From positions 1 to 48,324 of the IMG/VR virus record IMGVR_UViG_3300044619_002106: DNA of 48,324 bases. One strand, given 5' to 3'. The position numbers and the translations under genes were made by a program. This document shows positions 20,618 through 28,841 of this stretch, in pieces (within the stretch, counting starts at the first letter, position 1; every line of letters begins with the position of its first letter). Source of the stretch: a virus. The notes beneath the pieces are model-generated. The model made no database searches and was not told where the DNA came from. It worked only from the letters and a program-made list of their open reading frames with translations.

Positions 20618-20756
20618 GGCCGCTTTCACCCTCGAACGGGGCGAGGGTACGTCCCAGCTGAACGCGAAAGCGATTGGCAAGGCACAGGCCCTCAAGGAAG
20701 TCCTCGCGCTCGACGCCGATGACCTGATCAACTACAGCAAAGAAAGCAAGAAATGA
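20493..20756 (+). CDS. Small helical protein overlapping portal end (87 aa)
   Basis: The GTG start at 20493 has GGAG seven bases upstream and lies 125 bases inside the portal gene in another frame. It is helical: REQFAAWLEHPTTELFRQHL, then KRVLEELKEAWSEAAF and LNAKAIGKAQALKEVLAL. Small genes of this kind sit between portal and scaffold in several podoviruses. Function unknown. It ends in ATGA with the next gene, which supports this frame. Confidence 0.75.
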   Translation: MSQNDEASIREQFAAWLEHPTTELFRQHLKRVLEELKEAWSEAAFTLERGEGTSQLNAKAIGKAQALKEVLALDADDLINYSKESKK

Positions 20757-21082
20757 ACCCGAACGAAGTCAAGAACACGAGTGGCATCGCCCCGCTGGGC
20801 CGCGCTGTCCTCGTCCGCTACTACGAGCCCGAGGCCAAGACCGCATCCCTCATCATCCTCCCGCAGGAAGTGAAGGACCGCGAGATCCTGATCGAGCAAC
20901 GCGCAGTCGTCATCGAAGCCGGTCCGCTGGCTTGGGTGCACGAGCCGACGCCGCGCGCGAAGCCGGGCGACAAGGTCCTGATCGCCAAGTTCTCCGGCCA
21001 CATGCTTGTCGGTCCCGCCGACGGCCAGCAGTACCGGATCGTCAACGACCAGGACATCTTCGCAGCCATCACCCAGGAGTAA
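20753..21082 (+). CDS. GroES-like co-chaperonin (Cpn10 fold), 109 aa
   Basis: ATG overlaps the previous stop (ATGA). The sequence reads as Cpn10: PLGRAVLVRYYE (first strand), KTASLIILPQEVK (the mobile-loop area, usually KTxGGIxLP), RAVVIEAGPLAWV, PGDKVLIAKFSG (usually GDkVLfxkYsG), YRIVNDQDIFAAI (usually eEYlIvrEdDIlAvI). Phage GroES homologues such as T4 gp31 replace or modify the host co-chaperonin for capsid folding; its place between portal and scaffold/capsid fits. No GroEL partner is seen, so it would act with host GroEL. Confidence 0.82.
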   Translation: MNPNEVKNTSGIAPLGRAVLVRYYEPEAKTASLIILPQEVKDREILIEQRAVVIEAGPLAWVHEPTPRAKPGDKVLIAKFSGHMLVGPADGQQYRIVNDQDIFAAITQE

Positions 21083-21085
21083 GCA

Positions 21086-21937
21086 ATGAGCCAAGACATC
21101 GAAGTCGCCGCCCGTGAGATGGGCTGGCGCCCGAAGGAAGAGTTCCGCGGAGACGCGGAGAAGTGGGTCGACGCCTCGACGTGGGTCTCCCGCGGCGAGA
21201 ATTTCATTCCGATCCTGCGCGCCGACCGGGATGCTGCGAAGCGTCGAGCCGACGAGCTCGAGACCAAGCTCGGCGAGACGACGAAACTCCTCGAGGCCTC
21301 GCAAGAAGCCATCCAGGGTCTCAAGGAGTTCCAGACCGAGCTGACCCGGGACAAGGTCAAGCAAGCCAAGCGCGAAGTCCTCACACGGCTTCGGGAGGCC
21401 CGCGAGGCCGGCGAAACCAACGTGGAACTGCGCCTGATGGAAGAGCTTGACGAGCTGCGCGAAGCCGAGCGCGAGGCCAAGACGCCCACGCCTGCTCCGA
21501 AGCCGCCGGCCGCTCCCGCAGCCGCCCCCACTGCCCCTGCTCTCGATCCGGACCTCAAGGCCTGGATCGGCGACAACCCCTGGTTCGAGTCGAGCCACCG
21601 CAAGCGCGGCCTGGCCATGGGCATCGCCGACGAGATCCGCGCCGACCCGAAGACGAAGGGCCTGAAAGGCAAGGCCTTCTTCGAAGAGCTCGATCGGCAA
21701 CTCGCCCTCGAGCCCAGCTTCGGCGGGGAACGCCGCGAGAGCAAGGTCGATGGCGGCCGCCCCTCCGGCGGTTCCGGGGCAGGCTCGGGAGGCAAGTCCT
21801 TCGCCGACCTCCCGCCCGAAGCGAAGGCTGCTTGTGAGAAGCAGTCCCGCTACCTCGTCGGCCCTGGCCGTGCCTACAAGGACGCCAAGGACTGGCAAGC
21901 CGCCTACGCCAAAACCTACTTCGATATGGAAGCCTGA
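21086..21937 (+). CDS. Scaffolding protein (283 aa)
   Basis: Strongly charged and helical. The N-terminus has MGWRPKEEFRGD and NFIPIL, which is common in this family. A coiled coil spans about 50-135 (RRADELETKLGETTKLLEAS, then ELREAEREAK), followed by a Pro/Ala linker (about 136-155) and a C-terminal helical part. Position directly before decoration and capsid genes, low aromatic content and Ala/Glu/Lys richness fit an internal scaffold that is lost after assembly. Three bases separate it from the GroES-like gene. Confidence 0.85.
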   Translation: MSQDIEVAAREMGWRPKEEFRGDAEKWVDASTWVSRGENFIPILRADRDAAKRRADELETKLGETTKLLEASQEAIQGLKEFQTELTRDKVKQAKREVLTRLREAREAGETNVELRLMEELDELREAEREAKTPTPAPKPPAAPAAAPTAPALDPDLKAWIGDNPWFESSHRKRGLAMGIADEIRADPKTKGLKGKAFFEELDRQLALEPSFGGERRESKVDGGRPSGGSGAGSGGKSFADLPPEAKAACEKQSRYLVGPGRAYKDAKDWQAAYAKTYFDMEA

Positions 21938-21940
21938 GCC

Positions 21941-22480
21941 ATGACCTCCCCCTTCGCACCAGCCACCCCCTCTTCCGCCCTGGCCGAGACCGTTCGCCAG
22001 ATGGAGACAGCCAATCCCTCGAACGAGGCTCCCCGAGCGCCCTCTCGGCGCGTTCCGCTCGGCCTTCCCACGCTCAAGCTCGAGGTGCCGGAGATCCCCG
22101 GCTACCTCTGCCACTGGTTCCGCAACAACGCAGGCCGCGTTGGCCAAGCGCTCCAAGGCGGCTACGAGTTCGTGAAGCGTGGGGAGGTCGAGCTCAACAG
22201 TTACGGCTTGGCCAACAGCTATGAGAACGACGGCAACTCCGACCTGGGGACGAACGTCACCCGGGCAGCGGAAGCCGGCGAGGGCCTGATCCTCATGAAG
22301 ATCCGCAAGGAACTCGCCCTCGAAGACAAGCAGCTCTACCTCGATCAGCAAGAAGCACTGGCGTCGCAGATCCGCGGCGAGCAGGGCCTCCCCGCACCCG
22401 TCGGCGACTCGCGAAACCGCTATTCCAAGCAGGACGCGTCGCAGTCGAACTTCCTCATTCCCCGCAATCGGAGAACGTAA
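21941..22480 (+). CDS. Virion protein between scaffold and decoration (179 aa)
   Basis: A disordered Pro/Ala start (about 1-45), then LPTLKLEVPEIPGYLCHWFRNN, a GGYEFVKRGEVELN segment, and a C-terminal Gln/Lys/Arg-rich helix. In related podoviruses a protein with the PGY..HWFRN pattern sits at this position; it is usually called structural, with role unknown. It ends one base before the next ATG. Confidence 0.75.
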   Translation: MTSPFAPATPSSALAETVRQMETANPSNEAPRAPSRRVPLGLPTLKLEVPEIPGYLCHWFRNNAGRVGQALQGGYEFVKRGEVELNSYGLANSYENDGNSDLGTNVTRAAEAGEGLILMKIRKELALEDKQLYLDQQEALASQIRGEQGLPAPVGDSRNRYSKQDASQSNFLIPRNRRT

Positions 22481-23077
22481 ATGCCCAACGTGAACACCCC
22501 CTTCGGCCTGCGCCCGAGGCGCTACCTCAGCGGTGCGCCCTGGAACGGTCAGGCCACCCTCTACCACATCACCTCGGCGAACTCCAACGCCTTCGCCATC
22601 GGCGACCCCGTCGTCCACGCAGGCGGCGCCGACGCCAACGGTGTCCCGACCTGCACGCTCGCCACCCCCGGCAGCGGCATCACCGGCGTCATCGTCTCGG
22701 CTGGCGGTGTCGTCCCCGGCGGCATGATGGCTGACCCGAACAACCTGAACACGACGGTGATCCCGGCGACCAAGACGCGGGGCTACTACGTCCTCGTCTG
22801 CGACGACCCGAGCGTCATCTTCGAGGTCCAGGAGATCGGCACCGGCACGCATCTGGCCGCGGCGGATGTCGGCCTCAACGCCAACCTCGTGGCCGGCACC
22901 AACAACGGCTTCATGAGCGGCTGGCTGCTGACCAACACGACCGAAGCGACGACGGCGACCCTCGACGTCCGCCTGCTCGGCCTGTGCCGCTTGCCGGACA
23001 ACAACTACGGTGCCTTCGCCAAGTGGGAAGTCATGATCAACAACCACAGCTATCGCTCGGCACCGGCCGGCGTCTGA
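22481..23077 (+). CDS. Capsid decoration-like protein (198 aa)
   Basis: N-terminal MPNVNTPFGLRPRRYLSGAPWNG is a hallmark of a phage head decoration/stabilising family that precedes the capsid gene. The body is beta-rich with Gly/Ala/Thr (NAFAIGDPVVHAGG, GITGVIVSAGGVVPGG) and ends with WEVMINNHSYRS. It probably sits on or in the capsid shell. Length is usual for the group. Confidence 0.82.
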   Translation: MPNVNTPFGLRPRRYLSGAPWNGQATLYHITSANSNAFAIGDPVVHAGGADANGVPTCTLATPGSGITGVIVSAGGVVPGGMMADPNNLNTTVIPATKTRGYYVLVCDDPSVIFEVQEIGTGTHLAAADVGLNANLVAGTNNGFMSGWLLTNTTEATTATLDVRLLGLCRLPDNNYGAFAKWEVMINNHSYRSAPAGV

Positions 23078-23092
23078 CCAGGAGCAACGACA

Positions 23093-24010
23093 ATGAGCGT
23101 CATCAACACCGGCACCCACCCCAAGCTGCTCTGGCCGGGCATCCTCGCGATCTGGGGCCAGACCTACGCGGAGCACGCGAAGGAGTACCCCGACCTCTTT
23201 TCCATCATGACGTCGGAGAAGGCGTACGAAGAGATGCTGCAGCTGACCGGCTTCGGTCTGGCGAGCATCAAGCCGGAATCCCAGGCCGGCTCGTACGACA
23301 CCGAGGTCCAGGGCTACGTGACCCGCGCCATCCACCTGGCCTACAGCCTGGGCTACAAGGTCACGTACGAAGAGCTGAAGGACAACCTGTACGAAGAGGT
23401 CTCGCGGAACCGCGCGACTGCGAACGCGTTCTCGATGCGTCAGACCATCGAGACCGTGGCCGCGTTCATCTACAACAACGCCTTCAACTCGACGTTCTTC
23501 ACCACCGGCGACGGCGTCGCGCTCCTGAGCGCCTCGCACGTCCGCACCACGGGCGGCACGTACTCGAACCTCCTGACCCCCGGCGCCGACCTCTCGGAAC
23601 CCGCGCTCGAAGACCTGCTGATCCAGATCATGCAGGCCGAGAACGACCGCGGCCTGAAGATCGCGCTGATGGCCCGGTCGCTCCACGTCTCGCCGTCGGA
23701 GCACTTCAACGCGTACCGCATCCTCAAGTCGGCGGGTCAGCCCGACACCCAGAGCAACAACGTGAACGTGCTCAAGGCCACGGGAGCCTTCCCCGAAGGC
23801 GTCAAGCTGAACCACTACTTCAGCGCGCCGAACTCCTGGTTCGTGCGGACGAACTGCCCCCAGGGCATGACGATGTTCATGCGCGAGGAACCCAACCTCA
23901 GCATGGACAACGACTTCGACACGAAGAACGCCAAGGCGCTGGCCTACATGCGTTTCTCCCTGACCTGCGGTGACCCGCGCGGCATCTACGGCAGCCCGGG
24001 CAACGCCTGA
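23093..24010 (+). CDS. Major capsid protein (305 aa)
   Basis: HK97-type major head protein by position and sequence style: N-terminal LLWPGILAIWGQTYAEHAKEY, the QAGSYDTEVQGYVTRAIHLA segment, the long helix (SRNRATANAFSMRQTIETVA), and the P-domain-like LKIALMARSLHVSPSEHFNA and MTMFMREEPNLSMDNDFDTK. AGGAGC lies upstream. Two stable hairpins follow the stop, as expected for the most abundant virion protein. Confidence 0.88.
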   Translation: MSVINTGTHPKLLWPGILAIWGQTYAEHAKEYPDLFSIMTSEKAYEEMLQLTGFGLASIKPESQAGSYDTEVQGYVTRAIHLAYSLGYKVTYEELKDNLYEEVSRNRATANAFSMRQTIETVAAFIYNNAFNSTFFTTGDGVALLSASHVRTTGGTYSNLLTPGADLSEPALEDLLIQIMQAENDRGLKIALMARSLHVSPSEHFNAYRILKSAGQPDTQSNNVNVLKATGAFPEGVKLNHYFSAPNSWFVRTNCPQGMTMFMREEPNLSMDNDFDTKNAKALAYMRFSLTCGDPRGIYGSPGNA

Positions 24011-24016
24011 TCTCCC

Positions 24017-24060
24017 GGGGGCTTCGGCCCCCACTTTTAACCCTCACGCCTTCGGGCGTG
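24017..24060 (+). terminator. Two tandem UUCG hairpins after the capsid gene
   Basis: GGGGGC-TTCG-GCCCCC (24017-24032) followed by ACTTTTAA, then CACGCC-TTCG-GGCGTG (24045-24060). The first is an intrinsic terminator or mRNA-stabilising end just after the capsid stop. The second ends 20 bases before the next ATG. Downstream genes continue on the same strand with no promoter seen, so it is probably partial termination or mRNA processing. Confidence 0.8.
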
Positions 24061-24079
24061 GCAACACGTGAGGTTTTCC

Positions 24080-24826
24080 ATGTCGACTCCTGTCCGCTTC
24101 CCCTTCGGCGTCTCCACCGCCGCCAAAGGTACCAACCTCGCCAACTTCGGTCTGCTCGATCCGACCAAGTGGCACGTCTTCTTCGACGACTTCACCCAGT
24201 GGGTGACGGATACGTCATCGCAGGCCCGCTACACCATCACGACCGTCGAGCTCGGCGCAGGCTCCGCAAGCGAGGCCATCGGTGATGCCGCCTTCGGTAC
24301 CCTCGTCCTGACCAACGACGCTGCCGACAACGACTCGAACTTCCTGCAGAAGATCGGCGAGTCGTTCCTGCCTGCTGCCGGGAAGGAGCTCTTCTTCAAG
24401 GTCCGCTTCAAGATCTCCGAGGCCACCCAGGTCGACTGGATCCTCGGCCTCCTGGTCACGGATACGACGCCCCTGGCAGCCGACGGTGACGGTGCGACGG
24501 ACGGCATCTTCTTCCAGAAGGACGACGGCGACCTCAACGTCGACTTCTACATCCAGAAGGACACGACCACCGGCCAGCTCACGACGGCGGCTGTGACGAC
24601 TGCGGCAGCCGACGACACGTTCATGACCCTCGGCTTCTGGTTCGACGGCCGCAGGACGATGCGCGTCTACAAGAACGATGCGCTCGTCAAGGTGATCGAC
24701 ACCACCGGCACCTTCTCGACGTACATGCCTGACACCGAGCTGACGCCTTCGTTCGGCATCCAGAACGGCGAAGCCGTCGCGAAGATCATGACCATCGACT
24801 ACATCTTCGCGGCCATCGAGCGCTGA
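24080..24826 (+). CDS. Lectin-like virion protein (248 aa)
   Basis: ATG 24080 has GAGG six bases upstream (a longer GTG start at 24068 is rejected). The sequence resembles a concanavalin-like beta-sandwich: KWHVFFDDFTQW, RYTITTVELGAGSAS, FFKVRFKISEATQVDWILGL, TLGFWFDGRRTMRVYKNDAL and a closing PSFGIQNGEAVAKIMTIDYI. Such proteins decorate heads or tails, sometimes binding sugars. It directly follows the capsid and precedes the tail adaptor. Confidence 0.75.
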   Translation: MSTPVRFPFGVSTAAKGTNLANFGLLDPTKWHVFFDDFTQWVTDTSSQARYTITTVELGAGSASEAIGDAAFGTLVLTNDAADNDSNFLQKIGESFLPAAGKELFFKVRFKISEATQVDWILGLLVTDTTPLAADGDGATDGIFFQKDDGDLNVDFYIQKDTTTGQLTTAAVTTAAADDTFMTLGFWFDGRRTMRVYKNDALVKVIDTTGTFSTYMPDTELTPSFGIQNGEAVAKIMTIDYIFAAIER

Positions 24827-24838
24827 GCGGGGTCAACC

Positions 24839-25567
24839 ATGACCCAGCCTGCCACGTTCTTCCAGGCGGACAGGCTGATCAAGCAATCGTTGTTCGACGC
24901 GGGTCGCCTCAATGCCGGGGCGACCCCTTCGGATACGCTGTTCGACGATTGCCTTCAGCGGCTGACCGATCTCGTTGCGTACTACCAGACGAAAGGCTGC
25001 AAGCTCTGGCTGAACGCGCTCCAGTCCATCACGCTTGTCGCCGGGACTAAGAGCTACTCGCTCGGCCCCTCCGGTGCCATCATCGCGGAGAAGCCCCTCC
25101 GTGTTCTCGAGGGTTGGTACGTCATCACCTCGAACGGCTCGCGCCGCCCTCTCGATCCGCTGTCGTGGAACACGTACTATGGACTCGGCAACGTCACGGC
25201 ACAGGGCGAGGTGACTGGCTACTTCGTCGACAAGCAGCGCGAAGACCTCATCGTTCACCTCTGGTCAAATCCCTCGACGTCCGCAGCGGCGAACGGAACG
25301 GTTGAGCTGCTGATCCAGCGATTCTATTCCGGCCCGACGGAGATCACGGAACAAGTTCTGTTTCCGCCGGAGTGGTACCTTGCCCTCCGCTGGGGCCTGG
25401 CCGACGAGCTGGCTACGACGGCGCCACCCGCCCTCGCCCAGCGCGCCGCCATCCGGGCTCGAGAGCTGCTTGCCGAGCTCGAGGCCTGGGACGTCGAAGA
25501 CGCGCCTGTCCGCTTCACCGTCGGCCACAACTCGCAGGCCGGCTTTCCTTCGAGGTTCAACCGATGA
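24839..25567 (+). CDS. Tail accessory/head-tail adaptor, P22 gp4-like (242 aa)
   Basis: Connects the portal to the tail. N-terminal QADRLIKQSLFDAGRLNAG, then DTLFDDCLQRLTDLVAYYQT, a beta section with LVAGTKSYSLG and RVLEGWYVI, LDPLSWNTYYGL, then a helical C-terminus (LPPEWYLALRWGLADELATT-like). This order is typical of the gp4/gp10-adaptor group of short-tailed phages. The assignment rests on pattern and position between capsid and tail hub. Confidence 0.75.
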   Translation: MTQPATFFQADRLIKQSLFDAGRLNAGATPSDTLFDDCLQRLTDLVAYYQTKGCKLWLNALQSITLVAGTKSYSLGPSGAIIAEKPLRVLEGWYVITSNGSRRPLDPLSWNTYYGLGNVTAQGEVTGYFVDKQREDLIVHLWSNPSTSAAANGTVELLIQRFYSGPTEITEQVLFPPEWYLALRWGLADELATTAPPALAQRAAIRARELLAELEAWDVEDAPVRFTVGHNSQAGFPSRFNR

Positions 25568-25806
25568 CAACGAGCAGCAAACTCACGCCAGAGGAAGTCG
25601 AACTCCTGGCCGACAAGTTCGTCGAGCGGCTGTTCGAACGTCTCAAGGACGAGCGGGTTGTCGAGGAGGTCACCCTTGTCTGGGGCAGGCACTTCGATCG
25701 CCACCTCGGACGGACGGTTCGTCGAGGCTTCTACCTCGTACTCGTCGCCGTCTTCGCCTTCATCGGCATCAAGCTTGACGCGTTCACCGCGTTCTTCAGG
25801 CCTTGA
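25564..25806 (+). CDS. Small single-span membrane protein (80 aa)
   Basis: ATG overlaps the previous stop (ATGA). An amphipathic charged helix (EVELLADKFVERLFERLKDE) is followed by one membrane segment (about 56-70, FYLVLVAVFAFIGIKL) and a short aromatic tail. Such proteins lie beside P22-like tail genes. A pinholin/holin role is possible but there is no endolysin next to it, and a virion membrane-fusion role is equally open. Confidence 0.7.
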   Translation: MTTSSKLTPEEVELLADKFVERLFERLKDERVVEEVTLVWGRHFDRHLGRTVRRGFYLVLVAVFAFIGIKLDAFTAFFRP

Positions 25807-25814
25807 TTTAGGGA

Positions 25815-25840
25815 GCGCAAAAATGGTGGATTATACGCGC
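25815..25840. promoter_or_regulatory. Palindromic control element, copy 4
   Basis: GCGCAAAAAT on the left and ATTATACGCGC on the right; 25825-25840 is identical to 2216-2231 in copy 1. It overlaps the ATG of the tail hub gene (25823), whose GGGAG ribosome site lies in its left end. No good -35 is seen on either strand, so a pure operator or RNA-level site is more likely than a promoter. Confidence 0.7.
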
Positions 25841-27535
25841 GAACAACCCAAGGAGGTGTCACTCCCTCCTCGCCTCCCTCTCATCGGTGTGATCGACGAG
25901 CGGCCGGGGGAACTCGACCGCGACTCGAAGCTGGTCAACGGCTACATCGAGAGGACGGATGATGGCGAGCTCCATGTCGTCAAGAGGCCGGGCATGGAGC
26001 TGCGGTACGCCTTCGGCGCCAATCGCTACGGCGCGGGCATGTTCGAGAACCTCTTCTTCTTCCAACAGCCTGTTGAAGGTGGGACAACGTTTTCCCTCTA
26101 CAACACGGAGACCTTGATCTCTAGCACGATCGGTCAGACAACAGCACCGTTTGATCCCGGCCGGCTTGTATACGCGACCAACATTGCCTGGTCGCCGTTT
26201 GGTCTCGGCGTAGCGTTTCATACAAGATCGCAGCTCAACCTGTATTTGGTTGGCGGGTCTGCTGTGACCAACATCCCCTTCAACGGGAAGGTCATCGGCC
26301 CAGCTGACTTCAGTACCACCTCGGGCAGCAACTTAGTTGTATCTGAATTGCAAGAAGTCGTTCCGATCTACAGCGGCATCGAGGGTGCCGGCATCCCAGC
26401 CAACACGTCCGTGCAGCTTTCGTTGTTTCTCCCCGGACCGCTTCCGCTCGACCAACAACTCACGCTATCGCAGAACGCCACCGCAACTGCGTCAGCAGCG
26501 TCACTGACCATTGCCGCCGCAGGTCCAAACGCCAGAACCAGCTATACGTTCTCACCCTCCAAGCAGCTTGTCCCCGGCATCGTCGGGCTGAACGCAGCGC
26601 TGTTTGTCTGCAACCCGCTGGCGGAGATCAGCAACTCTGACCGCGGCGCGCTCCTCGCTTGGAATCCGCTGTCCTCGATCCAGGCATACCTGAGTGAATC
26701 GCAGCCGCTGTACATCATTCGCCAGCTTGGTTACATCTTCTTGTTCAAGTCCGAGATCATCGAGGTCTTCCGCGATGCTGGCCTCTCCCCAGGCTCTCCC
26801 CTCAACCGGCAAGAAGGGATGACGATTGAGGTAGGTATCTCGAACTCGAACACCCTCGCTTCCATCGACGGCATGATCTTCTGGTGCAGTCAAACGGAAA
26901 GCGGGAAGCGCTCAGTTTGGATGCTGCAGGGAGGGCGAGCTCGGGAGATTGCTTCGCCGGCGGTTTCCCGCGTCGTCAGCCGCTCCAACCCGGACAACGG
27001 CCACGCGTTTTCAGCCTCTGGCCACACGTTTTACGCACTGACTGATCCGAGTGCTCCGTACACCCTCGTCTACGATGCGACGTCGAACTTCTGGTCGTAC
27101 TGGACGGCACTCGACGAGGAGTACTGGCCGTTCGTCGCCGCCACTCGCTGGGCAGGCGAGACCCTCCTCCAGCACCGCACCAACGGGAATATCTATCAGC
27201 TCGATCCCCTCGTCTTCGCGGACGATCACAGCGAGTTCACAATGGACATCTACCCGCCTGAGTTTGACTCGAACATCAAGACGCACAAGTTCCTCTCCAA
27301 GCTCTACGTCGTCGGGGACCAGCAAGATGGGAGCGTGCTCGAGCTCCGCTTCAACGACAACAACCGCGAGGAAGATGCGTGGTCCGACTGGTACGAAGCG
27401 AGGCTCGACGAGGAGCGTCCCCGCATCGATGACCTGGGCTCGTTCGTCAAGCGCGCCTTCCACATCCGGCACACAAGGCCGACGCCCTGCCGCCTACGGG
27501 CGATCGAGCTCGATCTCATGCTGGGGATGTCATGA
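25823..27535 (+). CDS. Tail hub/DNA stabilisation protein, P22 gp10-like (570 aa)
   Basis: A beta-rich protein at the place of P22 gp10, which plugs the portal and holds tailspikes. N-terminal PLIGVIDERPGELDRDSKLVNGYIE and RPGMELRYAF are typical, followed by propeller-like repeats (SIDGMIFWCSQTESGKRSVWML, then FYALTDPSAPYTLVYDATSN, FWSYWTALDEEYWPF). ATG 25823 is chosen for the GGGAG; a longer frame starting at 25658 overlaps the membrane protein. The start codon lies inside palindrome 4. Length normal. Confidence 0.82.
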   Translation: MVDYTREQPKEVSLPPRLPLIGVIDERPGELDRDSKLVNGYIERTDDGELHVVKRPGMELRYAFGANRYGAGMFENLFFFQQPVEGGTTFSLYNTETLISSTIGQTTAPFDPGRLVYATNIAWSPFGLGVAFHTRSQLNLYLVGGSAVTNIPFNGKVIGPADFSTTSGSNLVVSELQEVVPIYSGIEGAGIPANTSVQLSLFLPGPLPLDQQLTLSQNATATASAASLTIAAAGPNARTSYTFSPSKQLVPGIVGLNAALFVCNPLAEISNSDRGALLAWNPLSSIQAYLSESQPLYIIRQLGYIFLFKSEIIEVFRDAGLSPGSPLNRQEGMTIEVGISNSNTLASIDGMIFWCSQTESGKRSVWMLQGGRAREIASPAVSRVVSRSNPDNGHAFSASGHTFYALTDPSAPYTLVYDATSNFWSYWTALDEEYWPFVAATRWAGETLLQHRTNGNIYQLDPLVFADDHSEFTMDIYPPEFDSNIKTHKFLSKLYVVGDQQDGSVLELRFNDNNREEDAWSDWYEARLDEERPRIDDLGSFVKRAFHIRHTRPTPCRLRAIELDLMLGMS

Positions 27536-27756
27536 GCTTCGCACAACCTCCCGTCCACCGCGACGTCTTCCTCGAGCTCCCTGACGGCCGCTACACGGTC
27601 GACGAGCAGTGGCTTGACTTCTTCCGTTCTCTGGTCGATGCCCTCAACTCCGGCGCGACCGCAACAGTCCCACTAGCCAAGATCACGGGGGGCGGCAGCG
27701 ACGGCTCCCTGACCATCATCAACGGGCTGATCACGAGCGTGACGGCCCCGACATAG
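27532..27756 (+). CDS. Small tail-associated protein (74 aa)
   Basis: ATGA overlap with the previous gene. Has VHRDVFLELPDGRYTVDEQW and a Gly/Ser-rich LAKITGGGSDGSLTIINGLI end, as seen in small proteins coded after the tail hub in podoviruses. It may bridge hub and ejection proteins. No function is known. Confidence 0.75.
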   Translation: MSFAQPPVHRDVFLELPDGRYTVDEQWLDFFRSLVDALNSGATATVPLAKITGGGSDGSLTIINGLITSVTAPT

Positions 27757-27766
27757 GAGAACGCTA

Positions 27767-28840
27767 ATGGCGCTCATCGATGACATTCTGGCTGCGGGGG
27801 GCTACCGAGTCGACCCGCGGACAAGCCCTTTCTTCGGACCACAAGACATGGGGAGTGGCTCTGGCACGGTCGGCTCCGGCTCGCCACTTGGGTGGATGAC
27901 GGGTCTCGAGAACCTCCCCGGTTCGTCTTCTTGGTACACACCGGGCTACGGCGAGCAAGACCCGACCGCTAACCGTGAAGCGTTCATGCAGTACCTCGAC
28001 CAGAACGGGTACCAGCTTCTCGAGCGCCCGCTCCCAGGCGGGGACGTCGAGCGGACTGTGGTCGGTCGAGATGGCCAACCAGTCTTGGCCCCCCAACGCG
28101 TCAGTTCGGAAGACAAGGCGTTCTGGGGAGCGGCCTTGGCAGCGATGGCGATCACGACGGGCAATGTAGGCCTGGCGAACGGCCTGTTCAGCGGAGGTAC
28201 GGCTGCAGCTGCCGGCGCTCCGGCCAGCGTTCCTGGCGCAACAGTCGGCGCGACGGCGGGTGGCGGGGGTGCTGTCGCAGGCGCCGGCGGTGTCGCTGGC
28301 AGTGGCATGACCGTCCCCGCAGGCTTCACGATGGCGCCGAGTCTTGGGCCGGGCGCAGCACTACCTGCGGTAGGCGGGCCTGCGGCAGCTGCGCCGGGCA
28401 TGGGCGTCGGCGGCTGGATGAACGCTATCGGCGGCGGCTTGTCGATCGCGGGCGGCTTGTACGGGATGAAGACCGCCAAGGACGCCGCGGGGGCGATGGA
28501 CCCGTTTGGACCTTACCGGGGGCAGTATGCGCAACGACTTCAAGCTCTCGAAGCGAACCCCGGCATGGTGGCGCAACTTCCTGGATTCCAGGCTGGCATC
28601 AAGGCGCTTGAAAGCTCGACGGCTGCTGGCGGCTATTTTGGCTCAGGCAACGCGGCGGCGGCGCTTACTGAGTTCGGTGGGAACTTCTACGAGCGGGAAC
28701 TTGCTCGTCTCGCCCAGCTCGCCGGCGCCGGACAATCCCCCGGGGCAGGCGCCCTCGGAGCGGCTCAAATCACAGGCCAGTCCCTCGCAGGGATTGGATA
28801 CGGTATCGGGCAACTGAGCCGTCTCTTCCCGGGAGGCTGA
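27767..28840 (+). CDS. DNA ejection/internal virion protein (357 aa), P22 gp7-like
   Basis: Highly Gly/Ala-rich: about residues 120-230 are small-residue, transmembrane-prone (AVAGAGGVAGSGMTVPAGFT). The C-terminal third has the ejection-protein signature RLQALEANPGMVAQLPGFQA, then AAGGYFGSGNAAAALTEFGG and NFYERELARLAQLAGAG. Such proteins are packaged in the head and form part of the DNA-transfer conduit across the cell envelope. It heads a set of three consecutive ejection genes. Confidence 0.82.
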   Translation: MALIDDILAAGGYRVDPRTSPFFGPQDMGSGSGTVGSGSPLGWMTGLENLPGSSSWYTPGYGEQDPTANREAFMQYLDQNGYQLLERPLPGGDVERTVVGRDGQPVLAPQRVSSEDKAFWGAALAAMAITTGNVGLANGLFSGGTAAAAGAPASVPGATVGATAGGGGAVAGAGGVAGSGMTVPAGFTMAPSLGPGAALPAVGGPAAAAPGMGVGGWMNAIGGGLSIAGGLYGMKTAKDAAGAMDPFGPYRGQYAQRLQALEANPGMVAQLPGFQAGIKALESSTAAGGYFGSGNAAAALTEFGGNFYERELARLAQLAGAGQSPGAGALGAAQITGQSLAGIGYGIGQLSRLFPGG

Positions 28841-28841
28841 C

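Noticed and set aside
20732-24034. 1100-codon open frame on the minus strand opposite portal-end, scaffold and capsid genes
   Set aside because: High-GC shadow frame antisense to well-supported structural genes; low-complexity Val/Arg/Gly/Leu content and no recognisable domain.
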